Below are positions 36,557-45,629 of a stretch of DNA of 64,000 bases, in pieces. Position 1 is the stretch's first letter. Each line of letters begins with the position of its first letter. Both the position numbers and the translations under genes were made by a program. This DNA is from Oxalobacteraceae bacterium AB_14 (GTDB lineage: Bacteria; Pseudomonadota; Gammaproteobacteria; Burkholderiales; Burkholderiaceae_D). Where the stretch lies: assembly GCA_000381565.1 (NCBI GenBank), contig KB906725.1:811785-875784 (forward strand), read 5' to 3'. Under the pieces are notes generated by a model, which saw only the letters and a program-made list of their open reading frames with translations, did no database searches and was not told the origin of the DNA.

Positions 36557-37919
36557 ACGCCAGCACGGCCACGCCCAGCAGCAGCACGCCCCACAGCACC
36601 AACAGGCGCTGCCGGGCGGCGTTGGCCGCGCTCAGCGCCGCCGTGGCGTCCTGTGCGCCGCTGCCTTGTTGCTGCCTGGCCGGGCCGGCGCTGGCTGGTT
36701 CCAGCTTCTGCAATTCCGCATCGGAGAAGCCGGGCGCGACCTGGCTCAACTCGCGCACCACCGGCGCTGCGCGCTCGCGGCCGACTGCCAGCGTGTAGGG
36801 ACCGTTGCCGTTGGCGAGGAAGACCAGCGTGGCCGGCTGCCAGCTCAATCGTAAAGCGGGCCTTGCTGTTGTTGGCGCGGTGGTCCGCAGCACCCATTGC
36901 GTCGCATGCACGGGAGGCACTTCGAGGTCGCCGGAGCTGCGCACCTGCTCGCCTTGCGCGATGCGGTAGAACGTCGCGCTGGCGAGCGGATCGAAGCGCC
37001 AGGCCGGGCCTGGTCCCGCTTGCCTTGCCGGCAGTTCGCGATAGGTGCCCAGCGTGCCGGACAACACGATATTGGCTTCGCTGAATTGCAGCCCGGCCTT
37101 GCCCGGCGCGACGGCGGGCGGCACGGCGTAGACCAGGTCCTGTGCCTGCCTGCCGGTCGCCGCCTGCAGCAGCAGTTGCTCGGTGGGTTGGGCGACATCG
37201 GCGTGGACCAGATGCTCGGCCGTGATGGCGGCGAACTGGACCGGCGTGCCGCTGCGCCAGTTCAGCCGGGCATAGCGGAAGCTGCGCGCGTCGAACTCCA
37301 GGCGGTCGTTGGACAGCGTTTGCGCATCCTGGTTGACCAGCCAGTTCAGGTCGGCGGCGCCGACGGTATCCCAGTGCTTCATGTCGGCGCTGGTCTCCAG
37401 CCAGACTTGTGCGCTGTACTCGCGCTGGCCGGACGGCAGCGTGAAGCGCAGCGCGCTGACCGGCGTGTCGGCCGCATCCTTGCCCAGGTCGAGCACCAGC
37501 CCCGCCAAGTGCGGCGGCTGGGCGGCCTGGTCGCGCGCGTTGTCGGGACGGACCTTGACCGACAGCAGGCGGCCGTCGGTGGCCGTGCTGACATCGAGGT
37601 CCAGCTGCCCGGCCGCTGTCGCCGTGCTCATCAGCGGGAAGATGGCGGCCGGCAGCTCGCGCCGGCTGGTGCGCGCGGCCGGCGCCGGCGTGCGCAGCGC
37701 GAACGGCTGCATGGCGCCGCTGGCGTCGAACACCCGTACATCGTCCAGCAGCGGCGAGCGCGCGTGCAGGTAGACGTCCTTGGGCAGGCGCACTTGCAGC
37801 ACGCCCTGTTTGGCGCTGGCGGTCAGCGGCAGCAGGTGGGTGTAGTCCTGCGGCGCGTCGCTGGCCGCCGCCGAGGCGATGGCCGATGCGGCCGCCGCCG
37901 CGATCAGGATGTTCTTCAT
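36519..37919 (-). CDS. DUF3999 family protein
   Basis: Exported protein of unknown function, 466 residues: a signal peptide (MKNILIAAAAASAIASAAAS), a beta-rich periplasmic body and a C-terminal transmembrane helix (LLVLWGVLLLGVAVLAFMVW) with an arginine-rich end. Start set by the ATGA overlap with the upstream DUF2339 gene; a longer frame upstream is its shadow. DUF3999 and DUF2339 proteins are commonly encoded side by side, so they probably work as a membrane pair. The 3' end overlaps the M20 gene on the other strand. Confidence 0.83.
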   Translation of the reverse strand: MKNILIAAAAASAIASAAASDAPQDYTHLLPLTASAKQGVLQVRLPKDVYLHARSPLLDDVRVFDASGAMQPFALRTPAPAARTSRRELPAAIFPLMSTATAAGQLDLDVSTATDGRLLSVKVRPDNARDQAAQPPHLAGLVLDLGKDAADTPVSALRFTLPSGQREYSAQVWLETSADMKHWDTVGAADLNWLVNQDAQTLSNDRLEFDARSFRYARLNWRSGTPVQFAAITAEHLVHADVAQPTEQLLLQAATGRQAQDLVYAVPPAVAPGKAGLQFSEANIVLSGTLGTYRELPARQAGPGPAWRFDPLASATFYRIAQGEQVRSSGDLEVPPVHATQWVLRTTAPTTARPALRLSWQPATLVFLANGNGPYTLAVGRERAAPVVRELSQVAPGFSDAELQKLEPASAGPARQQQGSGAQDATAALSAANAARQRLLVLWGVLLLGVAVLAFMVWRLLRPSRS

Positions 37920-40900
37920 GACTTGTCCGTTTCTGTAGGGTAGGGCGCCAGATAACCGATGCCGACCATCAGCGCGCCCACGCCGACGAAGGAAACGATG
38001 CGCTCGACGCCGCCCACGTTGGACAGGTCGACCAGGAACAGCTTGGCAACCACCAGGGCCAGCAGCACCGCGCCGCCTATCCACACGGCGCGCAGCACCC
38101 GCCTGGCGGCGTAGCGCATCATCAGCAGCGCCGTGACGCTCCACACCAGCGACAGCATCGCCTGCACGAACTGCGAGGCGAACATGGCGTCGAATTCATA
38201 CGGCACCTTCATGTAGTTGGAGACGGTGCGCAGCAGCGCGAGGTTGAGCCAGCCATAGCCGGCCAGCGCGGCGAACAGCGGCAGCGGCGCCACCCAGTTC
38301 GGCGGCCAGGCGCTGAACAGGTGCTGGCGCAACGTGCCGGCTTCATCCTTGTCGCGCAGCAGCCGGTAGCAGCCGTGGGCCATCAGCATGGCGAAGCAGG
38401 TCGTCAGGTCCAGCGGGTTCAGCAACGGCAGGTAGGGCAGCGGCGCCATGGCGCCGTTCTGCGACAGGTTCCAGAGCGCCACCAGCAGCAGCGCCCAGCC
38501 GCAGGCCAGCGGGATCAGGCTGCGCCGGTACCATGCGGCCAGCGGCGCGACCGGCCAGCCGCCGGCGCGGCAGCGCTGCATCAGCCAGCCGATGGCGGCC
38601 ATCATCAGCCAGGCCGGAATGAAGCGCGCCCAGCTGGCGCTGGTCTCCCAGCCGGCGTCGGCCAGCAGCTGCGCTTCGGCGCTGTTGGCGCCGTGCAGCC
38701 AGCGCGTGATCCAGATCGCCGCGACCGGCCAGATCATCAGCCACAGGCCGCCGGTGCGCACGATGTGCAGCAGTTGCAGCGGGACGTCGCGCAGCGCCCA
38801 GCCGTTGGCGGGCCAGACGCGCAATAGCCATTCGCCCGCCAGCCATAGCGCGGCGTAGGCCAGCCAGGTGGATGCGGCGGGCAGGCGGTTGTCGGCATAC
38901 AGGCCGCCCAGCATCAATGCGCTGGCGACGGCCAACGCCACCCAGGCCGGCGCCGTCAGTGCGCGCAGGCTGCGCCACTGCAGGCGGCGCGCCAGCATCA
39001 CGATCGCCACGGTGCCCGCGGCGATCAGCATGCCGTAGATGGCGGGGCCGAGGATGTCGTCGCTGGCCCAGGCGCCGGTGGTCATGATCTGGTAGCGGAT
39101 AGCCAGCCAGCCGGCCAGGTCGGGCAGGATCAGGCCGAACCACCACAGGCCGGCCCACAGCATTGCCAGGCGGGACAGGCCGTAGCCGGCGCTGCCGGCT
39201 TGCTGGCCGTCGTGGCGCATCAGGGCCCAGCTGCTGAACAGGGCGCCGGCGCAGATCATGGCCGCGCCCAGTATCGGCCGGTCGAACAGGTCGGGTGTGG
39301 CGGCGATCCAGTTCCATTGCGTCAGCGCCAGCACGGCCAGCATCACGCCAGCGACGGCTTGTGCGACCAGGGCGAAGCCGCTGGCCAGTTGCCACGCCAT
39401 CTTGCGGCCGATGAAGTACAGCGCCGCCGCCGCCGCCAGCGCGCTGACCACCAGCAGGTTGGCCTGGCTGGCGCCGTCGGTGCGCAGGAAGATTTCGGTC
39501 CAGGCGCCGGCCACCATCCAGATCGACGCGAACGCGAGGAACAGCGCCGCCAGCGCGGCAAACAATTTGGCGCCGCTGTCTTGCTGGGCGCGGAAGCGGG
39601 TCGCCATCAGGAAGGCGGTGATCGACAGCAGCATGAAGCCCAGCCACAGATTCGATGCCAGCGCGCTTTCCGGCGACATTCCGGCGACGGTGCCGAAGAA
39701 CGACAGCCAGGCGCCGGCTTGCACCAGCAGGCCGAACATCCACGCCAGCGTCTGTTTCTGGCGCAGTCCGATCCAGACGATGCCCGCGCCTTCCAGCGCC
39801 CACGCGGCGGAAGTCCAGCGGCCGTCGAGCGCGAACGGTATCGCCAGCGTGCCGAACACGATGCCCAGCGCGAGGAAGGCGTCGGCCAGCAGGGCGACCT
39901 TGTCGCGCCGGCGCAGCACGCTGGCCAGGACTATGTAGAACAGGCCCAGCGCCAGCGCCGAGTAGGCCACGCCGAACGGGTAGCCGCGCACCAGGCTGAA
40001 CTGCAGGCCGAAGCCCAGCATCGGCGTGCCGAACACCAGCGTGCCGTCGACATAGTTTTTCAGTTTGACCGATTGCCGGCTTGCATACGCCAGCGGGATC
40101 GAGACGTAGAAGGCGAAGAACAACAGCAGGAACAATTGCACCGACAGATAATGGTCCGGCGTGTAGCGCAGCACGCCCCAGGCGGTGCCGATGGCGAAGG
40201 TGAAGGCAAAGCCCAGCAGATTGAGCGGACGCCACGAGCGCAGCATGGCCAGCGCGAACACGCCGGCGTTGAGCAGCGCGTAGTACGAGAACAGACCGAT
40301 GTGGCTGCCGCCGCCGGTGGATGCCAGGATGGGCGCGGCAAAGCCGCCGACGATGCCGAAGATGGCCAGCCACATGGCCTCTTGCAGCACCGCCAGCAGG
40401 CAGGTGAAGACGGTCAGCACGAACAGCAGCGTGAACGCCAGCGAGCCGGGGATCAGCTGGTACAGGCGGAACGCGCCGAAGGTCACCAGCATCAGCACGG
40501 CCAGCGCCGCGCCCTGCACCGGCAGGCTGATGGCCGGACGGCTCAGGCGGATGCGCCAGGCCCAGGCCAGCAGCGCGATGTCGGCCAGCACGATGCCGGC
40601 CAGGCGGAATTCGATCGGCACCGTCACGCGGGCGGCGGTGTACTTGAGCAGGAAGCTGACGCCGATGAACAGGATCAGCAAGCCGAGCTTGGCGACCAGG
40701 TTGCCGCCGAAGAGCCAGGCCTTGGCGGCCACCAGCCAGCGCGGCGGCGTTGGCTCAGGCCGGGACGCAGGCGGTGGCGCTGGTTCGGCGCGAGCGGGGC
40801 GGGGCGATGGGGCCGTGGGCGCGGGCGCCTCTACCGGCGCCGGTGCTGCGACGGGTGCGGGCTGTGGGGGGCGCGGCGACAGGATGGTGGTCGGTATCGG

Positions 40901-41128
40901 CCCATAGGCCGGCATCGATGCCGCCGGGCGCGCAGGCTGCGCTGCTGGCGCTGCTGGCGTTGGAGGCGGCGGCGCGGCGGCGCGCTGCATGGTCGTTTGC
41001 ATCGCGCGCAGCGCATCCACTTCCCGCTGCAATTCCGAGGCGATCTTGCGCGCCTGCGACGCTTCCGTGCGCGCGCGCCAGGCCACGCTCAGCGTGAACA
41101 CGCCGAAGATAAACAAAAGGAATTCCAT
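37916..41128 (-). CDS. DUF2339 multi-pass membrane protein
   Basis: A very large integral membrane protein (1070 residues, more than 20 hydrophobic segments). One N-terminal helix is followed by a coiled-coil (TEASQARKIASELQREVDAL), a Pro/Ala-rich linker (about 60-140), then a continuous array of transmembrane helices to the C-terminus. The start at 41128 is supported by GGGAGAG seven bases upstream. Function is unknown; the stop codon overlaps the DUF3999 start by ATGA, which indicates coupled translation and a shared role in the envelope. Confidence 0.85.
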   Translation of the reverse strand: MEFLLFIFGVFTLSVAWRARTEASQARKIASELQREVDALRAMQTTMQRAAAPPPPTPAAPAAQPARPAASMPAYGPIPTTILSPRPPQPAPVAAPAPVEAPAPTAPSPRPARAEPAPPPASRPEPTPPRWLVAAKAWLFGGNLVAKLGLLILFIGVSFLLKYTAARVTVPIEFRLAGIVLADIALLAWAWRIRLSRPAISLPVQGAALAVLMLVTFGAFRLYQLIPGSLAFTLLFVLTVFTCLLAVLQEAMWLAIFGIVGGFAAPILASTGGGSHIGLFSYYALLNAGVFALAMLRSWRPLNLLGFAFTFAIGTAWGVLRYTPDHYLSVQLFLLLFFAFYVSIPLAYASRQSVKLKNYVDGTLVFGTPMLGFGLQFSLVRGYPFGVAYSALALGLFYIVLASVLRRRDKVALLADAFLALGIVFGTLAIPFALDGRWTSAAWALEGAGIVWIGLRQKQTLAWMFGLLVQAGAWLSFFGTVAGMSPESALASNLWLGFMLLSITAFLMATRFRAQQDSGAKLFAALAALFLAFASIWMVAGAWTEIFLRTDGASQANLLVVSALAAAAALYFIGRKMAWQLASGFALVAQAVAGVMLAVLALTQWNWIAATPDLFDRPILGAAMICAGALFSSWALMRHDGQQAGSAGYGLSRLAMLWAGLWWFGLILPDLAGWLAIRYQIMTTGAWASDDILGPAIYGMLIAAGTVAIVMLARRLQWRSLRALTAPAWVALAVASALMLGGLYADNRLPAASTWLAYAALWLAGEWLLRVWPANGWALRDVPLQLLHIVRTGGLWLMIWPVAAIWITRWLHGANSAEAQLLADAGWETSASWARFIPAWLMMAAIGWLMQRCRAGGWPVAPLAAWYRRSLIPLACGWALLLVALWNLSQNGAMAPLPYLPLLNPLDLTTCFAMLMAHGCYRLLRDKDEAGTLRQHLFSAWPPNWVAPLPLFAALAGYGWLNLALLRTVSNYMKVPYEFDAMFASQFVQAMLSLVWSVTALLMMRYAARRVLRAVWIGGAVLLALVVAKLFLVDLSNVGGVERIVSFVGVGALMVGIGYLAPYPTETDKS

Positions 41129-41206
41129 GAACGGCTCTCCCGAGGTAATGTTGCAAGCTATCACACTCGCAACATTGCCTCAATCGAAACGATCAGTGCA
41201 TGCGCT

Positions 41207-43033
41207 CTATTTGCTGGCGGCGATCCAGCGGTCGACGCGCGCTTCCAGGATAGGCAGCGGCAGCGTGCCGTCGCCGATCACGACTTCGTGGAATTTCTGG
41301 TAGCTGAACTTGTCGCCCAGCGCCTGCTGCGCGCGGGCCCGCAGTTCCAGGATCTTCAGCGAGCCGATCTTGTAGCTCAGCGCCTGCGCCGGCCATACCA
41401 TGTAGCGCTCGATCTGGTTCTTGGCGCGCGCCTCGCTCCAGCCCAGCGTGTCGGCCAGGTAGGCGATGGCTTGCTCGCGGCTCCAGCCTTTGGCGTGCAT
41501 GCCGGTGTCGACCACCAGCCGCGCGGCGCGCAGCATTTCCGCGTTCAGGTGGCCGTAGTAGGCCACCGGATCTTCATACAAGCCCATCTCGCGGCCCAGC
41601 GTTTCCGAGTACAGCGCCCAGCCTTCGGTGTAGGCCGCGCTGTTCGGATTCTCGGTGCTGAATTTGCGGAAGTCCGGCAAGTCCAGTTCCTTCAGCAAGG
41701 CCGCGTGCAGGTGGTGGCCGGGCACGCCTTCATGCAGGAACAGGCTGACCATGTCGACCCGGCTGTACTTCTTCGGATCGTTGACCACCGGCCAGAACAC
41801 GCCAGGATGCGAGCCATCGGCCGCCGACGGCGTGTAGTGGTCGGACGCGGTGGCGCGCGTCAGCTCGGGCTCCAGGTGCAGCTCCAGCCTGGCTTTCGGG
41901 ATCAGGCTGAAGTAGGTCGGCAGCTTGGTTTGCACGGTCGCGTAGATGCCGCGGTAGGCGTCCAGCACCTGCTCGTCGGTGGTGAAGATCCTGAATTTTT
42001 CCTGCGCCGCCACCCACTGCGGCAATTGTTTTTCCGGACCGTCGTAGCCCAGCTTGGGGCCCAGCGCCGCCAGCTGCTGCTGGATGCGCGCCACTTCCTT
42101 CAAGCCCAGCGCGTGCACCGCGTCCGGCGTCAGCGGCAGGTTGGTGCTGTCCTTGATGCGGGCGGCGTACCAGGCGGCGCCGTTCGGCAGCGCGCTCCAG
42201 CCGGTGCTGGCGCGGCTGGCCGGCAGGTATTCGTTTTCCACGAAGCTGACCAGGCGGGTCAGCGCCGGCGCGATCTTGCTGTCCACCGTGTGCCGGTAGG
42301 CGGCGGTCAGCTTCTGCTTGTCGGCGTCGGAGAAGCCGGCCGGGAAGCGCGTCACCGGCGAGTAGTAGATGCTCGTTTCCGGCGTGGCGCTGCGCAGGTT
42401 CTGGAACTGCGGCAGCATCGCCACCGTGATCGCCTTCGGCTGTACGATGCCGCTGCGCATGCCCTGCTTCATGTTGGCGATGGCCTGGTCTATCCATGCC
42501 GGCAACTGGTTCAGGCGGCTCAGGTAGGCCTGGTATTGCTTGACCGTGCCCAGCGGCTGCGAGCCGTTGCCGTCGGCGTAGTTGGCCAGGACGCTGGGCA
42601 CGTTGTCGAGCTGGTTCAGCGGCAGCAGGTGTTCCGGGAAGGACTCCAGCTGCATCGCATTGTTGAGTTCATAGGACAGCAGGTCGTAGGTCAGCTGCTC
42701 CTGCTGGCCGAGCTGGTCGCGGCGCACCGTCATCAGCTGCTTCTGCATCTGGCGGTACAGCGCGAATTGCTGCGCGCGCACCTTGGGCGAGATGGCCAGG
42801 CCGAGCTGGTCGTCATAACGGCCGTCGCCATTGGCGGTGGCGAACAGCAGCGGATCGAATTTGCAGCGCGCCGTGTGGAAGGCCGCCGCCAGACTGGCCA
42901 GCTGCTTCTGGGCTTGTCCGGCCTGCTGCGTGGCCGCCGGTTTGGCGGCCGCCATCGCGGGCGGTGCGCCCATCAGCAAAGCGGCTATCAGGGCGGAAGT
43001 GGTCAGCGCGGCAAGCGGGCGGGCGGATGGCAT
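41207..43033 (-). CDS. DUF885 family zinc metallopeptidase-like lipoprotein/periplasmic protein
   Basis: Predicted secreted hydrolase of 608 residues. The signal peptide begins MPSARPLAALTTSALIAALL. The motif HEGVPGHH at 434-441 plus E470 in TEGWALY form a gluzincin-like HExxx(G)H site, the hallmark of DUF885 proteins, several of which are peptidases. Start at 43033 has GAGGA six bases upstream; the longer frame is not supported. It is divergent from the MHS transporter across 145 bp and lies 78 bp upstream of the DUF2339 gene on the same strand. Substrate unknown. Confidence 0.87.
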   Translation of the reverse strand: MPSARPLAALTTSALIAALLMGAPPAMAAAKPAATQQAGQAQKQLASLAAAFHTARCKFDPLLFATANGDGRYDDQLGLAISPKVRAQQFALYRQMQKQLMTVRRDQLGQQEQLTYDLLSYELNNAMQLESFPEHLLPLNQLDNVPSVLANYADGNGSQPLGTVKQYQAYLSRLNQLPAWIDQAIANMKQGMRSGIVQPKAITVAMLPQFQNLRSATPETSIYYSPVTRFPAGFSDADKQKLTAAYRHTVDSKIAPALTRLVSFVENEYLPASRASTGWSALPNGAAWYAARIKDSTNLPLTPDAVHALGLKEVARIQQQLAALGPKLGYDGPEKQLPQWVAAQEKFRIFTTDEQVLDAYRGIYATVQTKLPTYFSLIPKARLELHLEPELTRATASDHYTPSAADGSHPGVFWPVVNDPKKYSRVDMVSLFLHEGVPGHHLHAALLKELDLPDFRKFSTENPNSAAYTEGWALYSETLGREMGLYEDPVAYYGHLNAEMLRAARLVVDTGMHAKGWSREQAIAYLADTLGWSEARAKNQIERYMVWPAQALSYKIGSLKILELRARAQQALGDKFSYQKFHEVVIGDGTLPLPILEARVDRWIAASK

Positions 43034-43178
43034 AGAGTGTCCTCGAATAGGGAGATGGATTTTCGCCCAGCAGTCTAGCATTTGTCGCTGCGGTTTACTC
43101 ATCGCCGGGAAAATTGCGTATTCTATGCTTGCCGCGAACCGGCTACCGATAACAACGCCAACAAAAGCGAGACCACAC

Positions 43179-44495
43179 ATGCAGACAAAAGATAACGCAG
43201 CAGCCATCGCCCCAGGCCCCGGCATGGACCACGGAACCGTACCCGCCCGGCCGCTTACCCGCCAGGATTACAAGACCCTGTCGCTGGCCGCCCTGGGCGG
43301 CGCGCTGGAGTTCTACGACTTCGTTATTTTTGTCTTCTTCACCGCCGTGATCGGCAAGCTGTTCTTCCCGCCGGCCATGCCGGGCTGGCTGAGCATGGTG
43401 CAAACCTTCGGCATCTTCGCCGCCGGTTATGTGGTGCGTCCGCTGGGCGGCATCATCATGGCGCACTTCGGCGATCTGTTTGGCCGGAAAAAAATGTTCA
43501 CCATGTCCATCCTGCTGATGGCCGTGCCGACGCTGCTGATGGGCATGCTGCCGACCTACGCCGGCATCGGCCTGGCGGCGCCCATGCTGCTGTTGCTGCT
43601 GCGCGTGATGCAGGGCGCGGCCGTGGGCGGCGAGGTGCCGGGCGCCTGGGTGTTTGTGTCCGAGCACGTGCCGGCGCGCCATATCGGCTATGCCTGCGGC
43701 ACGCTGACGGCCGGCCTGACCGCCGGCATCTTGCTGGGCTCGGTGGTCGCCACCGGCGTCAACACCGCCTTCACGCCGGAGCAGGTGCTCGACGGCGCCT
43801 GGCGTTTGCCGTTCCTGCTGGGCGGCTTCTTCGGGCTGGGCGCGATGTACCTGCGCCGCTGGCTGCATGAGACGCCGGTCTTCGCCGAGCTGCAGCAGCG
43901 CAAGGCGCTGGCCGCCGAAATGCCGCTCAAGACCGTGCTGCGCAATCACCGCGGCGCGGTGGTGGTGTCGATGCTGCTGACCTGGATGCTGTCGGCCGCC
44001 ATTGTCGTGGTCATCCTGATGACGCCGACCTTGCTGCAAAAGATATACGGCTTCGATCCGCATACCTCGCTGATGGCCAACACCCTGGCGACGCTGTGCC
44101 TGTCCATCGGCTGCCTGGTGGCGGGCGTGCTGGCCGACCGCATCGGCGCGCGCGCCACCTTGTTCGGCGGCGCCTTGCTGCTGGCGATCAGCACCTACGT
44201 GTTCTACACCACGCTGCACGCACGGCCCGATCTGCTGCTGCCCTTGTATGCGCTGGTCGGCTTCACGGTCGGCGTGGTGGGCGCCGTGCCTTGCGTGCTG
44301 GTCAAGGCCTTCCCGGCGCAGGTGCGCTTCTCGGGCCTGTCGTTCTCGTACAATGTGTCGTATGCCATCTTCGGCGGCCTGACGCCGGTGGTGGTGGCGC
44401 TGATGCTGAAGAATAATCCGCTGGCGCCGGCCTACTATGTCATCGCCGTGAGCGTGCTGGGCATGATTACCGCGCTGTTCGTGAAGGAGCGTTGA
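43179..44495 (+). CDS. MFS transporter of the metabolite:H+ symporter (MHS) family
   Basis: Twelve-helix major facilitator of 438 residues. GGALEFYDFVIF in helix 1 and GDLFGRKKMF between helices 2 and 3 are MHS-family signatures, shared by citrate, alpha-ketoglutarate and proline/betaine proton symporters. The substrate cannot be read from sequence. Start at the ATG at 43179; MDHGTVP at 43224 is a possible alternative, and a longer frame upstream overlaps the DUF885 gene. The 3' end overlaps the convergent acyltransferase gene by 29 bases. Confidence 0.88.
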   Translation: MQTKDNAAAIAPGPGMDHGTVPARPLTRQDYKTLSLAALGGALEFYDFVIFVFFTAVIGKLFFPPAMPGWLSMVQTFGIFAAGYVVRPLGGIIMAHFGDLFGRKKMFTMSILLMAVPTLLMGMLPTYAGIGLAAPMLLLLLRVMQGAAVGGEVPGAWVFVSEHVPARHIGYACGTLTAGLTAGILLGSVVATGVNTAFTPEQVLDGAWRLPFLLGGFFGLGAMYLRRWLHETPVFAELQQRKALAAEMPLKTVLRNHRGAVVVSMLLTWMLSAAIVVVILMTPTLLQKIYGFDPHTSLMANTLATLCLSIGCLVAGVLADRIGARATLFGGALLLAISTYVFYTTLHARPDLLLPLYALVGFTVGVVGAVPCVLVKAFPAQVRFSGLSFSYNVSYAIFGGLTPVVVALMLKNNPLAPAYYVIAVSVLGMITALFVKER

Positions 44496-45627
44496 TACTG
44501 CTTGCGACAGCGCGGTCGCGCAGCAGCAGGAACGGCCTTTCCAGCGCGACGTGCAGCAGCCACGCGGCACTCCAGGACATGGCGCCGTAGATCGCCAGGA
44601 ACAGCAGGCTGCCCGGCACGGGCGCCTGCTGCATGCCGGCGGGCAGGGCCTGGCACAATTTTGTGGCCGGCCCGATCAGCGGATAGTGCACCAGATACAG
44701 CGCATAAGACAAGCGCGCGATATGGCGCAGCGGCCGCGCGGCGCCAAACGAAGGCAGCTGCGCATTGACGGCCAGGCCGCAACGCACCAGCAGCGCGAAC
44801 AGCATCGACGACAGCGCGATGATCCCGCACACCGTCGACCAGTCGCCCCGGGTCAGCCAATCCCTATGCGTCAGCAGCAACAGCGGCAGCATCGCCAGGG
44901 CCAGGAACAGCACGCGCGGCGCGCGGCGCGTGCTGGATGCGCCATGCTGGACGGCGACCAGCACGCCCGCCAGGATGCCCAGTACGGCATGGTGGAACGG
45001 CGCGCGTATCGCCCAGAAGAAGGCCGGATAATCGCCCGGCGCGATGCTCCGGGCACTGTTCTGCATGGCCCAGCATACCCCTCCCATCACCACCGCCAGC
45101 ACGATGCAGGCGGAGCGCGTGCCCAGCCGGGTGAGCAGGAACAGCAGCAATGGCGTGGCCAGGTAAAACTTCTCTTCCACCGCCAGCGACCACAGCGTGA
45201 CCATGACGTCCGAGCCCAGGTAATCCTGCAGGAACAGCAGGTGCGTGGCGAACGACAGGCTGGAGTATCCCGCACCCTGCGTCCATGGCGCGGCCAGCCA
45301 GCAAAGCAGGATCACGCCCCAGTACAGCGGCAATGTGCGGAAGGCGCGGCGGCGGTAGAAGTCCAGCACCGAGGCACGCTCGAACGGCGCGGCATGCGGC
45401 CCGGCGAAATGGCTGCCGATCAGGAAACCGCTGAGCACAAAGAACAGGTCGACGCCGATCCAGCCATTGGCCGACAGCACCGCCAGCGGGCCGCCGGGCA
45501 CCACGCCGAACGTGGCCTGCGCAGCGACCGCCCAGTGCCGCGCCAGCACCAGCAGGATCGCCACGGCGCGCAGCGCATCGAGCACGGGGTAGCGGCCCGG
45601 CTTGCCGGCCAGTCCGGTGTGCGGCAT
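44467..45627 (-). CDS. Acyltransferase 3 family membrane protein (OafA/YrhL type)
   Basis: Integral membrane O-acyltransferase of 386 residues with about ten transmembrane helices. The N-terminal LDALRAVAILLVLARHW contains the conserved histidine H31, and VDLFFVLSGFLIGSHF is the second family motif. Members acetylate or succinylate O-antigen, exopolysaccharide or peptidoglycan sugars; the acceptor here is unknown. It starts 2 bp downstream of the histidine-rich membrane protein gene stop, so the two are likely co-transcribed. Confidence 0.9.
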   Translation of the reverse strand: MPHTGLAGKPGRYPVLDALRAVAILLVLARHWAVAAQATFGVVPGGPLAVLSANGWIGVDLFFVLSGFLIGSHFAGPHAAPFERASVLDFYRRRAFRTLPLYWGVILLCWLAAPWTQGAGYSSLSFATHLLFLQDYLGSDVMVTLWSLAVEEKFYLATPLLLFLLTRLGTRSACIVLAVVMGGVCWAMQNSARSIAPGDYPAFFWAIRAPFHHAVLGILAGVLVAVQHGASSTRRAPRVLFLALAMLPLLLLTHRDWLTRGDWSTVCGIIALSSMLFALLVRCGLAVNAQLPSFGAARPLRHIARLSYALYLVHYPLIGPATKLCQALPAGMQQAPVPGSLLFLAIYGAMSWSAAWLLHVALERPFLLLRDRAVASSINAPSRTAR

Positions 45628-45629
45628 GG

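Noticed and set aside
39200..43078. 1292-codon open frame on the plus strand
   Set aside because: It covers the DUF2339 and DUF885 genes in antisense, shows no domain, and has the Gln/His/Arg-rich composition of a shadow frame.
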